Source: Lachnospiraceae bacterium (lineage in GTDB: Bacteria > Bacillota > Clostridia > Lachnospirales > Lachnospiraceae). Taken from it: a stretch of DNA of 64,000 nt. The notes below the pieces were generated by a model, which made no database searches, was not told the origin of the DNA, and saw only the letters and a list, made by a program, of their open reading frames with translations. The first letter of the stretch is position 1. Every line of letters begins with the position of its first letter. The DNA lies in assembly GCA_024403415.1 (NCBI GenBank), contig JAKSRY010000002.1:1-64000 (forward strand). The letters are read 5' to 3'. Made by a program: the position numbers and the translations under genes. Shown here one piece after another: positions 8,624-17,822 of this stretch.

Positions 8624-9640
8624 ATGGCAATTTTGGTTACAGGTGGAGCAGGATTTATCGGAAGCCACACAGTTGTTGAATTACAGAATGCAGGTATGGA
8701 TGTGGTAGTCCTTGATAATCTTGCAAATTCCTCTGAGGAAAGCTTGAAGAGAGTAGAGAAGATTACAGGAAAGCCTGTTAAATTTTATCGCGCAGATATT
8801 TTGGACAGGGAAGCTTTGGAAGACATTTTTTCAAAGGAAGAAGTGGATTGTGTAATTCATTTTGCGGGACTTAAGGCTGTTGGTGAATCAGTTGTGAAGC
8901 CCTGGGAATATTATAATAACAATATTACGGGAACTCTGACACTTGTAGATGTTATGAGGAAGCATAATGTTAAGAATATGATTTTCAGTTCATCTGCTAC
9001 GGTTTATGGAGATCCTGCTGTTATTCCTGTTACGGAAGATTGTCCTAAAGGAGTATGTACAAATCCTTACGGATGGACTAAATCAATGCTAGAGCAGATT
9101 CTATCGGATATTCAGAAGGCAGATCCTGAATGGAATGTTATTTTGCTTAGATACTTTAATCCAATCGGTGCTCATAAATCCGGAACTATCGGAGAGAATC
9201 CTAACGGAATTCCCAATAACCTTATGCCTTATATTACTCAGGTTGCTGTTGGAAAACTTAAAGAGCTTGGCGTATATGGAAATGACTATGATACACCGGA
9301 TGGTACCGGCGTAAGAGATTATATTCATGTAGTTGACCTTGCAAAGGGTCATGTTGCGGCAATCAAGAAGATTAATGAAAAATGCGGTCTTGAAATATAT
9401 AATCTGGGAACCGGTGTTGGATACAGTGTACTTGATGTTGTTAAGAACTTTGAAGCTGCATCAGGTGTTAAGATTCCTTATGTAATTAAGGAAAGAAGAG
9501 CAGGTGACATTGCAACGACATATTCTTCAGCTGAAAAGGCTAAAAAGGAACTCGGATGGACTGCTGAATATGGTATTAAAGAAATGTGTGAAGATTCGTG
9601 GAGATGGCAGTCGAACAATCCTAATGGATATGCAGAGTAA
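8624..9640 (+). CDS. galE: UDP-glucose 4-epimerase
   Basis: 338 residues, the standard length. [12 protein letters not shown] is the NAD-binding loop, SSSATVYG gives the catalytic Ser/Thr, and PYGWTK gives the Tyr and Lys. It interconverts UDP-Glc/UDP-Gal, and in many Gram-positives also UDP-GlcNAc/UDP-GalNAc. ACGGAGATG supplies the ribosome binding site. It follows the pyrophosphorylase gene by 84 bases and precedes a DUF6056-type membrane protein by 34 bases, suggesting it supplies galacto-configured donors for surface glycan. Confidence 0.92.
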   Translation: MAILVTGGAGFIGSHTVVELQNAGMDVVVLDNLANSSEESLKRVEKITGKPVKFYRADILDREALEDIFSKEEVDCVIHFAGLKAVGESVVKPWEYYNNNITGTLTLVDVMRKHNVKNMIFSSSATVYGDPAVIPVTEDCPKGVCTNPYGWTKSMLEQILSDIQKADPEWNVILLRYFNPIGAHKSGTIGENPNGIPNNLMPYITQVAVGKLKELGVYGNDYDTPDGTGVRDYIHVVDLAKGHVAAIKKINEKCGLEIYNLGTGVGYSVLDVVKNFEAASGVKIPYVIKERRAGDIATTYSSAEKAKKELGWTAEYGIKEMCEDSWRWQSNNPNGYAE

Positions 9641-9674
9641 TAAGTGATAAGAAACCCGGACGGTAAAAGATTTT

Positions 9675-11150
9675 ATGACAGACAATTCTATGGCAAATAA
9701 TATGAATACGACGGCGATAAGTGAAAAGAAGGCGAGAAAATGGTTCTTCTTTCTTCTTGCAGTATCATTTGTGACTGTTTTTATATTTAATTACCTTACG
9801 CCGTTTTTTAACGATGACTACTGTTTTATGACAAAACTTAAAACAGCTGAAAACTTTGGTGATCTGTTCAGTCAGCAGTATGAAGAGTACATGGAGATGA
9901 ACGGAAGAGCTATCCTGCTGTTTTTTGTAAGACTCAGTCTTTATTTTCCAACGATTATTTTTAAGGTAGCCAATTCGCTTATATTTGTCATTATGACACT
10001 GCTGATGTACGCAAATATCAGTAATAAGAAAAAGTATGATATCAGGTTAATGATACTTATTACGTTGTCCGTATGGTTTGGATCTGTAGTGCCTGAAGAG
10101 ACTATTTTCTGGCAGACAGGAGCCTGCAATTACCTTTGGGGCGCAGTCATTATTCTTGGATTCATCACCCTTTACAGGTACTTTATAAAAAGAGAAAAAT
10201 CATCCGTGATGACCGCAATAGGAATGTTTATTTTCGGTATTTTTGCCGGTTGGTGTAACGAGAATACTTCAGGCGGCGGAATTATTGCCACGCTTGCACT
10301 GCTTGTTAACTACAGATACCTGGAACCTAAAGTGTTAACTAACGATAACACCAATGTCAGCCCGGAGAGTGGTGACTCAGGTAATGATAAAAATATATCT
10401 TTGTCAGAGCGAAAAGTTAAGCCATGGATGATTTCGGGAATTGCCGGTCAGCTATGCGGATTCCTTATTATGGTATTTGCTCCGGGATATCAGAGCAGAA
10501 TTGTAACAATGACTGAGAATCATGACGGACTGCTGGGACTGATGGCACGCTTCCAGAAGATTACTCTGGTTATGAAGAATGAATTTTTTATTCTGATAGC
10601 CATTTTTATAGCACTGTTTATTGTGTGTCTCTTTCAGGGAAGAAAGCTGTTTGAATTAAGAAATGCTATTCTCTTCTTTGTTCTGTTTGTTTTGACTTCT
10701 TACGCATTGATTCTGATTCCGGAACCTCAGGTCAGAGCATATTTTGGAGCAGGAATTTATTTGCTCATAGCAATAGCGCAGCTGTTTGTTCAGATAGTGG
10801 ATAACGAAAAATATCCCTGGTGTGAGATGGTCAAGACTATTGCAGTTACATTGATGAGTCTGTATTTTGTTCTTTTATACTTTGATGCAGGTGCAAGTCT
10901 CGACAGAATACGCCGACAGTCCAATGAACAGGTTGAAGCCATTAACGAAGCAATTTCAAATGGGAACACAGATGTAATTTATGTAAAAGAAATAGACCCG
11001 AGTTTTGAAAATCCGTATACATATGTATATACCGGAGGACTTAAAGAAAATCCTGAATATTGGGTTAATATAGCTTATTGTGAATATTTTGAAGTGGGAA
11101 GTATTGTAGTACTTCCGAGAAATGCGGAAGAAACGGAACAATCAGAATAG
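9675..11150 (+). CDS. DUF6056-like polytopic membrane protein, putative GT-C glycosyltransferase
   Basis: 491 residues with about ten to twelve membrane segments and a soluble C-terminal tail. The first outer loop carries an acidic pair in FNDDYCF, and a later loop has FWQTGACNYLWG; both recur in the proteins at 38414 and 55844. I place it in the DUF6056 family. An acidic pair in the first outer loop is typical of GT-C glycosyltransferases that use polyprenyl-phosphate sugars, so such activity is plausible but inferred. It is the last gene of the pseB-galE unit. A polar insert (about 225-245) separates the two halves. Confidence 0.65.
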   Translation: MTDNSMANNMNTTAISEKKARKWFFFLLAVSFVTVFIFNYLTPFFNDDYCFMTKLKTAENFGDLFSQQYEEYMEMNGRAILLFFVRLSLYFPTIIFKVANSLIFVIMTLLMYANISNKKKYDIRLMILITLSVWFGSVVPEETIFWQTGACNYLWGAVIILGFITLYRYFIKREKSSVMTAIGMFIFGIFAGWCNENTSGGGIIATLALLVNYRYLEPKVLTNDNTNVSPESGDSGNDKNISLSERKVKPWMISGIAGQLCGFLIMVFAPGYQSRIVTMTENHDGLLGLMARFQKITLVMKNEFFILIAIFIALFIVCLFQGRKLFELRNAILFFVLFVLTSYALILIPEPQVRAYFGAGIYLLIAIAQLFVQIVDNEKYPWCEMVKTIAVTLMSLYFVLLYFDAGASLDRIRRQSNEQVEAINEAISNGNTDVIYVKEIDPSFENPYTYVYTGGLKENPEYWVNIAYCEYFEVGSIVVLPRNAEETEQSE

Positions 11151-11183
11151 AGTAACAGAGTAGAGAATCAATTTAATTGAGAA

Positions 11184-11234
11184 ATAATCTGAATAGCGAA
11201 ATGATTGAAATAGCGAAACAATCTGAATGATGAA
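11184..11234. repeat. Three 17-bp tandem units after the DUF6056 gene
   Basis: Units 11184-11200, 11201-11217 and 11218-11234 share the core AATCTGAATAGCGAA with two to five changes each. They fill the gap between the gene end and the terminator hairpin and have no evident coding role. Confidence 0.6.
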
Positions 11235-11254
11235 AAATGAATATCATAAAAATA

Positions 11255-11283
11255 AAATAGCAGACCAATACGGTCTGCTATTT
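11255..11283 (-). terminator. Bidirectional terminator between convergent genes
   Basis: A perfect 12-bp stem (11255-11266 with 11272-11283) and 5-base loop lie between two convergent genes. The minus strand continues into a T-rich run, so it should chiefly end the relQ-like transcript; the plus strand has a shorter T run. Confidence 0.8.
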
Positions 11284-11330
11284 GTTTCCGGCTGTTTCTG
11301 TATGTTTACTGTCTTTATTCATTATTATTT

Positions 11331-11972
11331 CTATTCGTTGCCTGTCTTGATACGTTGGATTTCGTCATTGAGTGATAACATCTTGGCATCAAGAGCTGAA
11401 ATCATATCAGAACAGTCTCTTAAGGACTGCTTAAGAGAGTCCGGAGTATCGCCTTCGAATTTATACTTGATTTTGTGCTCAAGTGAAGCCCAGAAATCCA
11501 TTGCAACGGTCCTAATCTGAATTTCAACCTTTGTTTCGACAATCTTGTCTGAAAGATGTACGGGAATAAGAACGTGCATATGGTATGAACGGTATCCGCT
11601 TGGCTTGGGATTTGCAATATAATCCTTAACATACTGCACTTCGACATCTGACTGCGAAGCAATGATATCTGCTATTTTATATATATCTGATGTAAACGAG
11701 CAGATGATTCGAATACCTGCTATGTCGTTTACATGATCTATCATATTCTGAATGGTAGATTCGTAGCCCTTTTTCTTAAGCTTTTTGACTATGCTTTCTG
11801 AAGATTTCAGTCTGCATTTAATATGTTCAATAGGATTGTACTGATGTACATTCTGGAATTCCTGATTTAATATTTCAAGTTTGGTCTGCATCTGCTTGAT
11901 TGCAGAATTATATATCAGAATGACCTCTGTCCAATTATCTATTTCATTATCTTTTGTAACCTTTATTTGCAA
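11331..11972 (-). CDS. relQ: Small alarmone synthetase (RelQ-like GTP pyrophosphokinase)
   Basis: 213 residues, the length of a stand-alone synthetase with no hydrolase or regulatory domain. DIAGIRIICSF, PKPSGYRSYH and the Glu of EIQIRTVAMDFWASLEHKIKY match the RelA/SpoT synthetase core. It makes (p)ppGpp from ATP and GDP/GTP in the cytosol and links stress to growth control. The start is TTG, supported by AAGGAG eight bases upstream. It is transcribed alone, opposite to its neighbours, with a terminator just past its end. The RelQ rather than RelP assignment is by overall resemblance. Confidence 0.88.
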   Translation of the reverse strand: MQIKVTKDNEIDNWTEVILIYNSAIKQMQTKLEILNQEFQNVHQYNPIEHIKCRLKSSESIVKKLKKKGYESTIQNMIDHVNDIAGIRIICSFTSDIYKIADIIASQSDVEVQYVKDYIANPKPSGYRSYHMHVLIPVHLSDKIVETKVEIQIRTVAMDFWASLEHKIKYKFEGDTPDSLKQSLRDCSDMISALDAKMLSLNDEIQRIKTGNE

Positions 11973-12093
11973 TTTACCTTCTCCTTATTGTTTAAGATAT
12001 CCCCTTTTTAATAATACCACAGCATAGTGCGTAATTGCAGAATAATACTGAAATTTTAAGAATATTTTAAGAAAAAGATAGATATGCTTCGGG

Positions 12094-12122
12094 TTGTTAA
12101 AACAAAGACGGCAATGTATTAT
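12094..12122 (+). promoter_or_regulatory. Predicted promoter for the 87-residue protein
   Basis: TTGTTA (12094-12099), a 17-base spacer and TATTAT (12117-12122) lie about 60 bases before the start codon at 12184. Confidence 0.5.
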
Positions 12123-12183
12123 TGTGATGTGAGATTCGATTGCAAGTCAGTAATGAAATGAAAATAGGAATGGGATCATTTAT

Positions 12184-12447
12184 ATGTTTAGATTATGGGC
12201 AAAGATAGTTAAAGACAATCATATGATAAAGGACACCGTTATTGAAAATGATACGGATGATACTCGCACGCATAAGATATTTGAAGCACTTGAAAAAGCC
12301 TGCTATAACTTTGACCTTGCGGTACCGGTGTGGCTTGATCAGAATATTAAGGATTTTAAGAGAACTTCCAAAACCAGATTTACGAAAGACAGTTTTATAG
12401 AAACAATCGAGTTTGATTATCTGGAGATTCAGATAATAGAAGAATAA
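12184..12447 (+). CDS. Conserved small protein of unknown function
   Basis: 87 residues, acidic, no membrane segment or signal peptide. It opens MFRLWAKI and contains VPVWLDQNIKDFKR and a closing FDYLEIQIIEE. I recall similar short proteins in other Clostridia, but no function. It has its own promoter-like sequence and a dyad downstream, so it is probably monocistronic. An AATAGGAATGGG ribosome binding region precedes the ATG. Confidence 0.75.
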   Translation: MFRLWAKIVKDNHMIKDTVIENDTDDTRTHKIFEALEKACYNFDLAVPVWLDQNIKDFKRTSKTRFTKDSFIETIEFDYLEIQIIEE

Positions 12448-12465
12448 CCCCTATAAATGAGGAGT

Positions 12466-12491
12466 GCCCAGATACATTTCTGCACCTGGGC
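12466..12491 (+). terminator. Weak terminator-like hairpin
   Basis: GCCCAG at 12466-12471 pairs with CTGGGC at 12486-12491 after the small conserved gene. There is no clear T run, so termination is uncertain. The rest of 12448-12747 is AT-rich and holds only the promoter at 12648. Confidence 0.3.
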
Positions 12492-12647
12492 TATTATGAA
12501 AAATTTATCTATGTGTGAATCACCTTCTCGATATATTTACTATATCCTACAAATATGAATAAAATATGAATTAATTAAAAACATATGGTTAATTAGAACA
12601 ACGATGTAGAAAAAATCGAGAGAAATTTGTGCAATATATACAAAAGG

Positions 12648-12676
12648 TTGAAAAAGCAGCTTAAATATGCTAATAT
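12648..12676 (+). promoter_or_regulatory. Predicted promoter for the coiled-coil/M23 unit
   Basis: TTGAAA (12648-12653), a 17-base spacer and TAATAT (12671-12676), a close fit to the sigma-A consensus, leave a leader of about 65 bases. Confidence 0.6.
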
Positions 12677-12747
12677 CACAGATAGTGTATTCATATGATT
12701 ATAAAGGAAGATGGTATTGGTACACTTGTTTCATTCGGAGGATTATG

Positions 12748-13377
12748 ATGGATAATTTTGTTGAGAGTATTACACATAAATTTACATCTACAGATATGAT
12801 TAGAGCCAATCAGCAGGCAGATGCTGCCATGATTGATAATCAGAAGGAACAGATTGCAAGATTTGAGGTACAGCTTGAAAAGGTTGATGCTTCTCTTAAA
12901 CAGATGCATGAGGTTTCTGATATGTCAATTGATGGAATTAATAAAACCTCCGAGGCATCAATTGCAGGTATTAACAGGACTTCTGAAGCTTCAATTGCCG
13001 AAATTAATAAGGCTTCCGGAGCATCAATCGATGGAATTAATAAGACTTCTGAGGCGTCAATTGCAGGTATTAACAAGACAGTTGATGAAAGTCTTGCTAA
13101 GATTGCCAAAATCAGTGATGATAATTCCACTGTAGCTGAACTTGCAGAAAAATTGGAAAAGATGCAGAAGGAGATGGAAGAATATCTCCATTCTGATCAT
13201 GTTAAAATATACAGAAATATGCAGACATCAATTGCCGAAGAAATAGTTAAGCAGTCTGATGATATTAAGAAGGATTGTCGAAGAAACAAGGCACTTCTTC
13301 CGATTGCAATCATTACTATGCTTGGGGTTTTGGCTCATTTGGCTTTTGATATCTTAAAGATATACGGAATTTTTTAA
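12748..13377 (+). CDS. Tail-anchored coiled-coil protein with 11-residue repeats
   Basis: 209 residues from the ATG at 12748, which has GGAGG six bases upstream; an upstream in-frame extension lacks such a site. Residues 60-125 are six consecutive 11-residue units of the form SIxGINKTSEA, a hendecad pattern expected to form a slightly right-handed coiled coil. A heptad-like stretch follows (AELAEKLEKMQKEMEEYL). The only membrane segment is at the C-terminus (about 185-205), so the protein should be tail-anchored with the long coil in the cytoplasm. It lies three bases before an M23 peptidase gene. I do not recognise the family; a role in envelope organisation is only suggested by the neighbour. 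Confidence 0.75.
   Translation: MDNFVESITHKFTSTDMIRANQQADAAMIDNQKEQIARFEVQLEKVDASLKQMHEVSDMSIDGINKTSEASIAGINRTSEASIAEINKASGASIDGINKTSEASIAGINKTVDESLAKIAKISDDNSTVAELAEKLEKMQKEMEEYLHSDHVKIYRNMQTSIAEEIVKQSDDIKKDCRRNKALLPIAIITMLGVLAHLAFDILKIYGIF
12925..13122 (+). repeat. Six 33-bp coding repeats (hendecads)
   Basis: Six in-frame 33-bp units beginning at 12925 encode the SIxGINKTSEA pattern; the last two are the most diverged. Near-identical neighbouring copies suggest recent slippage or unequal recombination. Confidence 0.85.
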
Positions 13378-13380
13378 TAT

Positions 13381-14973
13381 ATGCACATTACCCGACACTA
13401 CAAACGATTAAGACTGAAGAGACTGAAAATAGCAGTGTATGCACTGATTATCAGTCTTTTTTTCGTGCCCTCATACATTGCATATGAGTCATCGGGTGAT
13501 AATTTTTTTGCTATTAAGGTTAATGGTGTTGATGTTGGAACCACAAATTCCGTTGAAAAGGCAGAGGAACTGCTGCTTACAGCCAGAAAGCATGTGAGCG
13601 CTCAAAGCGAAGAACTTACATTTCTTGAAGCAGACCTGACATATACCGGTTCGGAAGTCCTTTGGGGAAAGACAGACTCTGAAGAAACCGTGCTTGCCAA
13701 TATGGAAAAGGTGCTTAATGATTCTGTTCAGGAAACCTTGAACAGAGCCTATCTTGTTAAAATAAATGGATATCTTGTTACGCTTGATAACAAGGATGAG
13801 GTTACAAGACTTCTTCAGGCTGCAATCGATAAATATGATGAAGAGAGAAAGTTTGAGGTTAATCTTACCTCGGATCCGACAAGGGAGCTTCCTGTTCTTA
13901 TACCGCAGATTAGTACGCACGAGGATGCTGAAGCAGAAGAAACGGCCAAAGAGACTGAATATTTTGCAGCAGGATTTGAGCAGGATATGATAGATACCTT
14001 TAATGCGGTTGAACCCGATAAAGATACTCTTTCGTTTGAAAACTATGAGGAAGGAATTGTTGCAATTGAATTTGGAGATCCCATTGAAATCGTAGAAGTA
14101 TACAGTGATCCTGATGAAAAGACGGATATAGAAGTTGCTATTAAGGATGTTACGGAGGAAGAACTTAAGAATGATGTTTATGTAGTTGTATCGGGTGATA
14201 CACTTTCGGGAATTGCACTTAAAGTCGGAATACCGATGGAAGATATTATTGCGATGAATGATTCTCTTGAGGATGTTCGCTCCCTGATAAGACCGGATGA
14301 TGAACTTATCATTACGGTACCCGAACCGAAGCTTACCGTTCTCAGGACTGAAGAGATTTATACCGAAGAAGGCTTTTCTGCTCCTATTCAATATATTGAT
14401 AATGATGACTGGTATACTACCGATAAGGTAGTTCGCGTTCAGCCGTCTGACGGATTCCATAGAGCCATATCACTTGTTTCATATAGAAATGATAAGAAGG
14501 TTGAAAGTGTTGTTATCAAGGAGGAAATCCCTGAAGGCTGCGAGCCTGTTGCTAAGGTTGTTGAGCGAGGAACGAAGGTGCCGCCTTCATACATCAGACC
14601 GATTTATGGCGGAAGACTTACATCCAAATTCGGACCAAGAAGCAGACCGACCAAAGGGGCAAGTACATACCACAAAGGAATTGACCTTGCTACTCCTGTA
14701 GGAACTCCGGTATATGCATCATGTGGTGGTACTGTTGCCAAAGCCGGATGGGGAAGTGGATATGGTTATGTTGTATATATCAACCACCCTGATGGAAAGC
14801 AGACACGTTACGGACATCTGTCAAAGGTGCTGGTATCTGCAGGACAGCAGGTTTCTCAGGGTCAGAAGATTGCATTGAGTGGTAATACCGGTGTAAGTAC
14901 CGGACCTCATGTCCATTTTGAAATACTTGTGCGAGGAGTACAGGTAAATCCTTTCCTTTATATAAGTGGCTGA
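13381..14973 (+). CDS. LysM-G5-M23 cell-wall metalloendopeptidase
   Basis: 530 residues. An N-terminal membrane segment (about 15-32) anchors the protein outside the cell. A long acidic region follows. A LysM domain (about 267-312, VVSGDTLSGIALKVG) should bind peptidoglycan, a G5-like domain follows (about 330-402), and an M23 peptidase domain fills 405-530. The zinc and catalytic residues are present: HKGID near 431 and HVHFE near 511, with GNTGVSTGPH between. It should cleave peptide bonds in peptidoglycan during growth, division or spore formation. The ATG lies three bases after the stop of the coiled-coil gene with no good ribosome binding site, suggesting translational coupling. Confidence 0.92.
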   Translation: MHITRHYKRLRLKRLKIAVYALIISLFFVPSYIAYESSGDNFFAIKVNGVDVGTTNSVEKAEELLLTARKHVSAQSEELTFLEADLTYTGSEVLWGKTDSEETVLANMEKVLNDSVQETLNRAYLVKINGYLVTLDNKDEVTRLLQAAIDKYDEERKFEVNLTSDPTRELPVLIPQISTHEDAEAEETAKETEYFAAGFEQDMIDTFNAVEPDKDTLSFENYEEGIVAIEFGDPIEIVEVYSDPDEKTDIEVAIKDVTEEELKNDVYVVVSGDTLSGIALKVGIPMEDIIAMNDSLEDVRSLIRPDDELIITVPEPKLTVLRTEEIYTEEGFSAPIQYIDNDDWYTTDKVVRVQPSDGFHRAISLVSYRNDKKVESVVIKEEIPEGCEPVAKVVERGTKVPPSYIRPIYGGRLTSKFGPRSRPTKGASTYHKGIDLATPVGTPVYASCGGTVAKAGWGSGYGYVVYINHPDGKQTRYGHLSKVLVSAGQQVSQGQKIALSGNTGVSTGPHVHFEILVRGVQVNPFLYISG

Positions 14974-15047
14974 TAAAAATTAGAGATTGATGGATAATCG
15001 GGCCTGGATATATGCTTTGAAAGTGTAGTATATTTAGCCCTGATATA

Positions 15048-15103
15048 CTTAAAGAACACGCGTTCTCTTTACAAGAGAGCGCGTTTGTGCTATATCTTTA
15101 AGT
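15048..15103 (+). terminator. Terminator-like hairpin after M23 gene
   Basis: A 12-bp stem with one G-T pair (15058-15069 with 15073-15084) and a 3-base loop is flanked by a second pairing (ACTTAAAG with CTTTAAGT) that can extend it. The T run is broken. Confidence 0.55.
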
Positions 15104-15132
15104 GGTATAGTGCGGTAAAAGCCTATATGGTA

Positions 15133-15162
15133 TTGGGAAAATTAATTATTACTATATATAGT
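15133..15162 (+). promoter_or_regulatory. Possible murA promoter
   Basis: TTGGGA (15133-15138), an 18-base spacer and TATAGT (15157-15162) lie just before murA in an AT-rich region with short palindromes. Confidence 0.4.
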
Positions 15163-15188
15163 ATTACATATAATATATGTGAGGAAAA

Positions 15189-16487
15189 ATGGAACAGTAT
15201 GTTATTAAGGGTGGAAATCCTTTAGTTGGTGAAGTTGAAATCGGTGGTGCAAAGAATGCAGCACTTGGTATTTTGGCTGCAGCAGTTATGACGGATGATG
15301 TCTGCCTTGTTGAAAATATACCGGATGTCAGAGATACGGCTGTTATGCTTCAGGCTATACAGAGTATAGGTGGAACTGTTGATCGAATTGACAGACATAC
15401 AGCGAAGATATCAGGTGGAAATATAGTAGATCAGACAATTGAAGATGATTATATAAAGAAAATCAGAGCATCATATTACCTGTTGGGAGCGCTTCTTGGT
15501 AAATACAGGAAAGCTAAGGTTGCTCTTCCGGGTGGATGCAATATCGGTTTACGTCCGATTGACCAGCATCTTAAAGGCTTCAGAGCTCTTGGCGCCAAGG
15601 TTGCTGTAATCCCCGGCGGAATGATTGTTGCAGAGGCAGAGAGACTGATTGGAGCGCATATCTATATGGATGTGGTTTCAGTTGGAGCAACTATTAATAT
15701 TATGCTTGCAGCTGTAATGGCTGAAGGCCAGACAATAATAGAGAATGCAGCTAAAGAGCCTCATGTCGTTGATGTTGCCAACTTCCTGAATACTATGGGA
15801 GCTAACATCAAGGGAGCAGGTACTGATGTTATAAGAATAAAGGGTGTTCAGAGACTTCATGGAACTGAATATGCCATTATTCCGGATCAGATTGAAGCAG
15901 GAACCTTTATGTTTGCAGCAGCGGTTACTAAAGGTGATATAACTGTTAAAAATGTAATTCCCAAGCATCTTGAGTCTATAAGTGCTAAATTACAGGAAAT
16001 CGGATGTGAAATAGAAGAGTCGGATGATGCAGTACGAGTTGTAGCATCAAAACAACTTAGTCATACTCAGGTTAAAACACTTCCGTATCCCGGTTTCCCA
16101 ACAGATATGCAACCGCAGATTACAGTTGCCCTCGGTTTGTCAAAGGGTACAAGCATCGTTACGGAAAGTATATTTGAGAACAGATTTAAGTATGTTGATG
16201 AACTCACTCGTATGGGCGCAAATATAAGAGTTGAAGGTGGCAGCACAGCCATAGTTGATGGCGTAACTCAGTATAACGGAGCTAACATAACTGCACCTGA
16301 CTTGCGAGCAGGGGCTGCACTGGTAATAGCAGGACTTGCTGCAGATGGAATAACAACTATTGATGAAATCAAATATATTCAGCGAGGATATGAAGATTTC
16401 CATTTGAAGCTCCAGTCTCTTGGAGGACTTATAGAACTTGTAGATTCTGAAAAGGATATTCAGAAGTTTAAGCTGAGAGTTGGATAA
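15189..16487 (+). CDS. murA: UDP-N-acetylglucosamine 1-carboxyvinyltransferase
   Basis: 432 residues, full length. It catalyses the first committed step of peptidoglycan synthesis, adding enolpyruvate from PEP to UDP-GlcNAc in the cytosol. The N-terminus (VIKGGNPLVGEVEIGGAKNA) and the loop PGGCNIGLRPID, whose Cys117 is the PEP- and fosfomycin-reactive residue, are diagnostic. TGAGGAAAA precedes the ATG. It has its own promoter-like region and a strong terminator, so it is probably monocistronic. Gram-positives often carry two paralogues; which one this is cannot be told. Confidence 0.95.
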   Translation: MEQYVIKGGNPLVGEVEIGGAKNAALGILAAAVMTDDVCLVENIPDVRDTAVMLQAIQSIGGTVDRIDRHTAKISGGNIVDQTIEDDYIKKIRASYYLLGALLGKYRKAKVALPGGCNIGLRPIDQHLKGFRALGAKVAVIPGGMIVAEAERLIGAHIYMDVVSVGATINIMLAAVMAEGQTIIENAAKEPHVVDVANFLNTMGANIKGAGTDVIRIKGVQRLHGTEYAIIPDQIEAGTFMFAAAVTKGDITVKNVIPKHLESISAKLQEIGCEIEESDDAVRVVASKQLSHTQVKTLPYPGFPTDMQPQITVALGLSKGTSIVTESIFENRFKYVDELTRMGANIRVEGGSTAIVDGVTQYNGANITAPDLRAGAALVIAGLAADGITTIDEIKYIQRGYEDFHLKLQSLGGLIELVDSEKDIQKFKLRVG

Positions 16488-16516
16488 ATTAATTTAAAAA
16501 TTACAGTATAACCAGT

Positions 16517-16547
16517 AAAGACCCGATGCGATGAGCATCGGGTCTTT
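16517..16547. terminator. Strong bidirectional terminator, murA / HD-GYP gene
   Basis: A perfect 13-bp GC-rich stem (16517-16529 with 16535-16547) and 5-base loop lie between two convergent genes, with A/T runs on both sides. Confidence 0.9.
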
Positions 16548-16578
16548 GAATTTAAGATATATTTGTAAACAGTTGCTT

Positions 16579-17655
16579 TTAAATAATTGCCTCAATTTTG
16601 ATATCAGGTCTGTGACTCAAATCGATAAAATCTGATTCGGTTCTTACTGTAGGAGCCGATAATTTATCTTTGTTAATATAAACGATAGTTCCACGTTCAC
16701 CGTTTGATAATCTTACGCTGTTAAGAAGATATGTGTTAACTACGTTTTCGAGGAAACACATTATGAACTGAGGGTCGTACTTGTGAAGTCCCTCTTCTTC
16801 AAATATTTCAATTGTTTTGAAAGGACACAACGGGCCGCGATATACTCTTGCGGAAGTCATTGCATCGTATACATCTGCTATTGAAACAAGCTTGGCAAAG
16901 GTTGGAAGCTGATTTCCATTAAGCCCAAGTGGATATCCTGTACCATCGCAACGCTCATGGTGCATAAGCACTGCATTCAGTATATGTGGATCAAGATCTG
17001 ACTTTTTGAGTAATTCATAACCTGCCTGGGGGTGCCTTTTGATAATCGCATATTCCTGTGGAGATAATTTAGCAGGTTTTTTGATGATACTGTCAGGAAT
17101 CTGTGTCTTTCCTATATCGTGTAAAAGTCCGGAAATTGTTGCGAGCTTGATTTCTTCGCCGGACATTCTTAACCATCTGGCCATTACATTGCATATGAGA
17201 GCAACATTCATGCTATGAACAAAAGTCGCATCGTCATATTCACGCATGCAGTGAAGCATATCCAAAATATTAGGAGTAGTTGCGGAGATGTCAAGAATGT
17301 TGAGTGTGTGATTCATCAACTTATCAACATCCAAAGGAGCTCCTTTGATAACTACGTCGTTGATAACGTTCTTGAAGCTTTCGACATCGGCGTCAAACTC
17401 TCGCTTGAAACGAACAAATTCAGGACTTGATTTAACTCTTTCAGAATATGATTTTGCATATTCCTGAGTTTTGTGCTCAGTCTGAACAGCCTCGTCTTCG
17501 ATTCTGACACTCAATATTGAATAGTAGTCGAGTTTCGCTATATTTTTATCATCGAGAATAACACCTTTGGGCATTATCAGCTGATTGTTATAGTTATAAA
17601 CATCCTCAGCGGTAATCATACCTGGTGTCAGATTGGCTGTACCAATTCTTCGCAT
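16579..17655 (-). CDS. HD-GYP domain cyclic-di-GMP phosphodiesterase
   Basis: 358 residues. An N-terminal region of about 130 residues, a common partner of such domains, precedes the HD-GYP domain. HD at 179-180 (HDIGK), HH at 232-233 and GYP at 240-242 (HHERCDGTGYP) are all present, then ADVYDAMTSAR. Such enzymes hydrolyse cyclic di-GMP. No receiver or membrane domain is fused, so the controlling input is unclear. GGAGG precedes the ATG, and a consensus-like promoter lies upstream on the minus strand. It stands alone in its orientation. Confidence 0.9.
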   Translation of the reverse strand: MRRIGTANLTPGMITAEDVYNYNNQLIMPKGVILDDKNIAKLDYYSILSVRIEDEAVQTEHKTQEYAKSYSERVKSSPEFVRFKREFDADVESFKNVINDVVIKGAPLDVDKLMNHTLNILDISATTPNILDMLHCMREYDDATFVHSMNVALICNVMARWLRMSGEEIKLATISGLLHDIGKTQIPDSIIKKPAKLSPQEYAIIKRHPQAGYELLKKSDLDPHILNAVLMHHERCDGTGYPLGLNGNQLPTFAKLVSIADVYDAMTSARVYRGPLCPFKTIEIFEEEGLHKYDPQFIMCFLENVVNTYLLNSVRLSNGERGTIVYINKDKLSAPTVRTESDFIDLSHRPDIKIEAII

Positions 17656-17701
17656 ATTGTAACCTCCAAACCCCTTGTAGACTTTTATCTACCAGAATAC
17701 T

Positions 17702-17731
17702 ATTCTATCGTATGGGAAGTGGTTATGTCAA
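17702..17731 (-). promoter_or_regulatory. Predicted promoter for the HD-GYP gene
   Basis: On the minus strand TTGACA (17731-17726), an 18-base spacer and TAGAAT (17707-17702) lie about 50 bases before the start codon. Confidence 0.6.
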
Positions 17732-17822
17732 CGAAATATGCCTTTCAGCTACTAGGCATTTTAATATATTTGTTTAAGAAATATGGGAAAATGGAATTGC
17801 ATTGGCAAAAATGAAAAATTCA

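Noticed and set aside
11227-11520. A plus-strand frame of 97 codons.
   Set aside because: It crosses the terminator hairpin and lies antisense to the relQ-like gene.
13489-14460. A 323-codon minus-strand frame.
   Set aside because: It lies wholly antisense to the M23 peptidase gene, whose domains and catalytic residues are clear, and its translation matches nothing recognisable.
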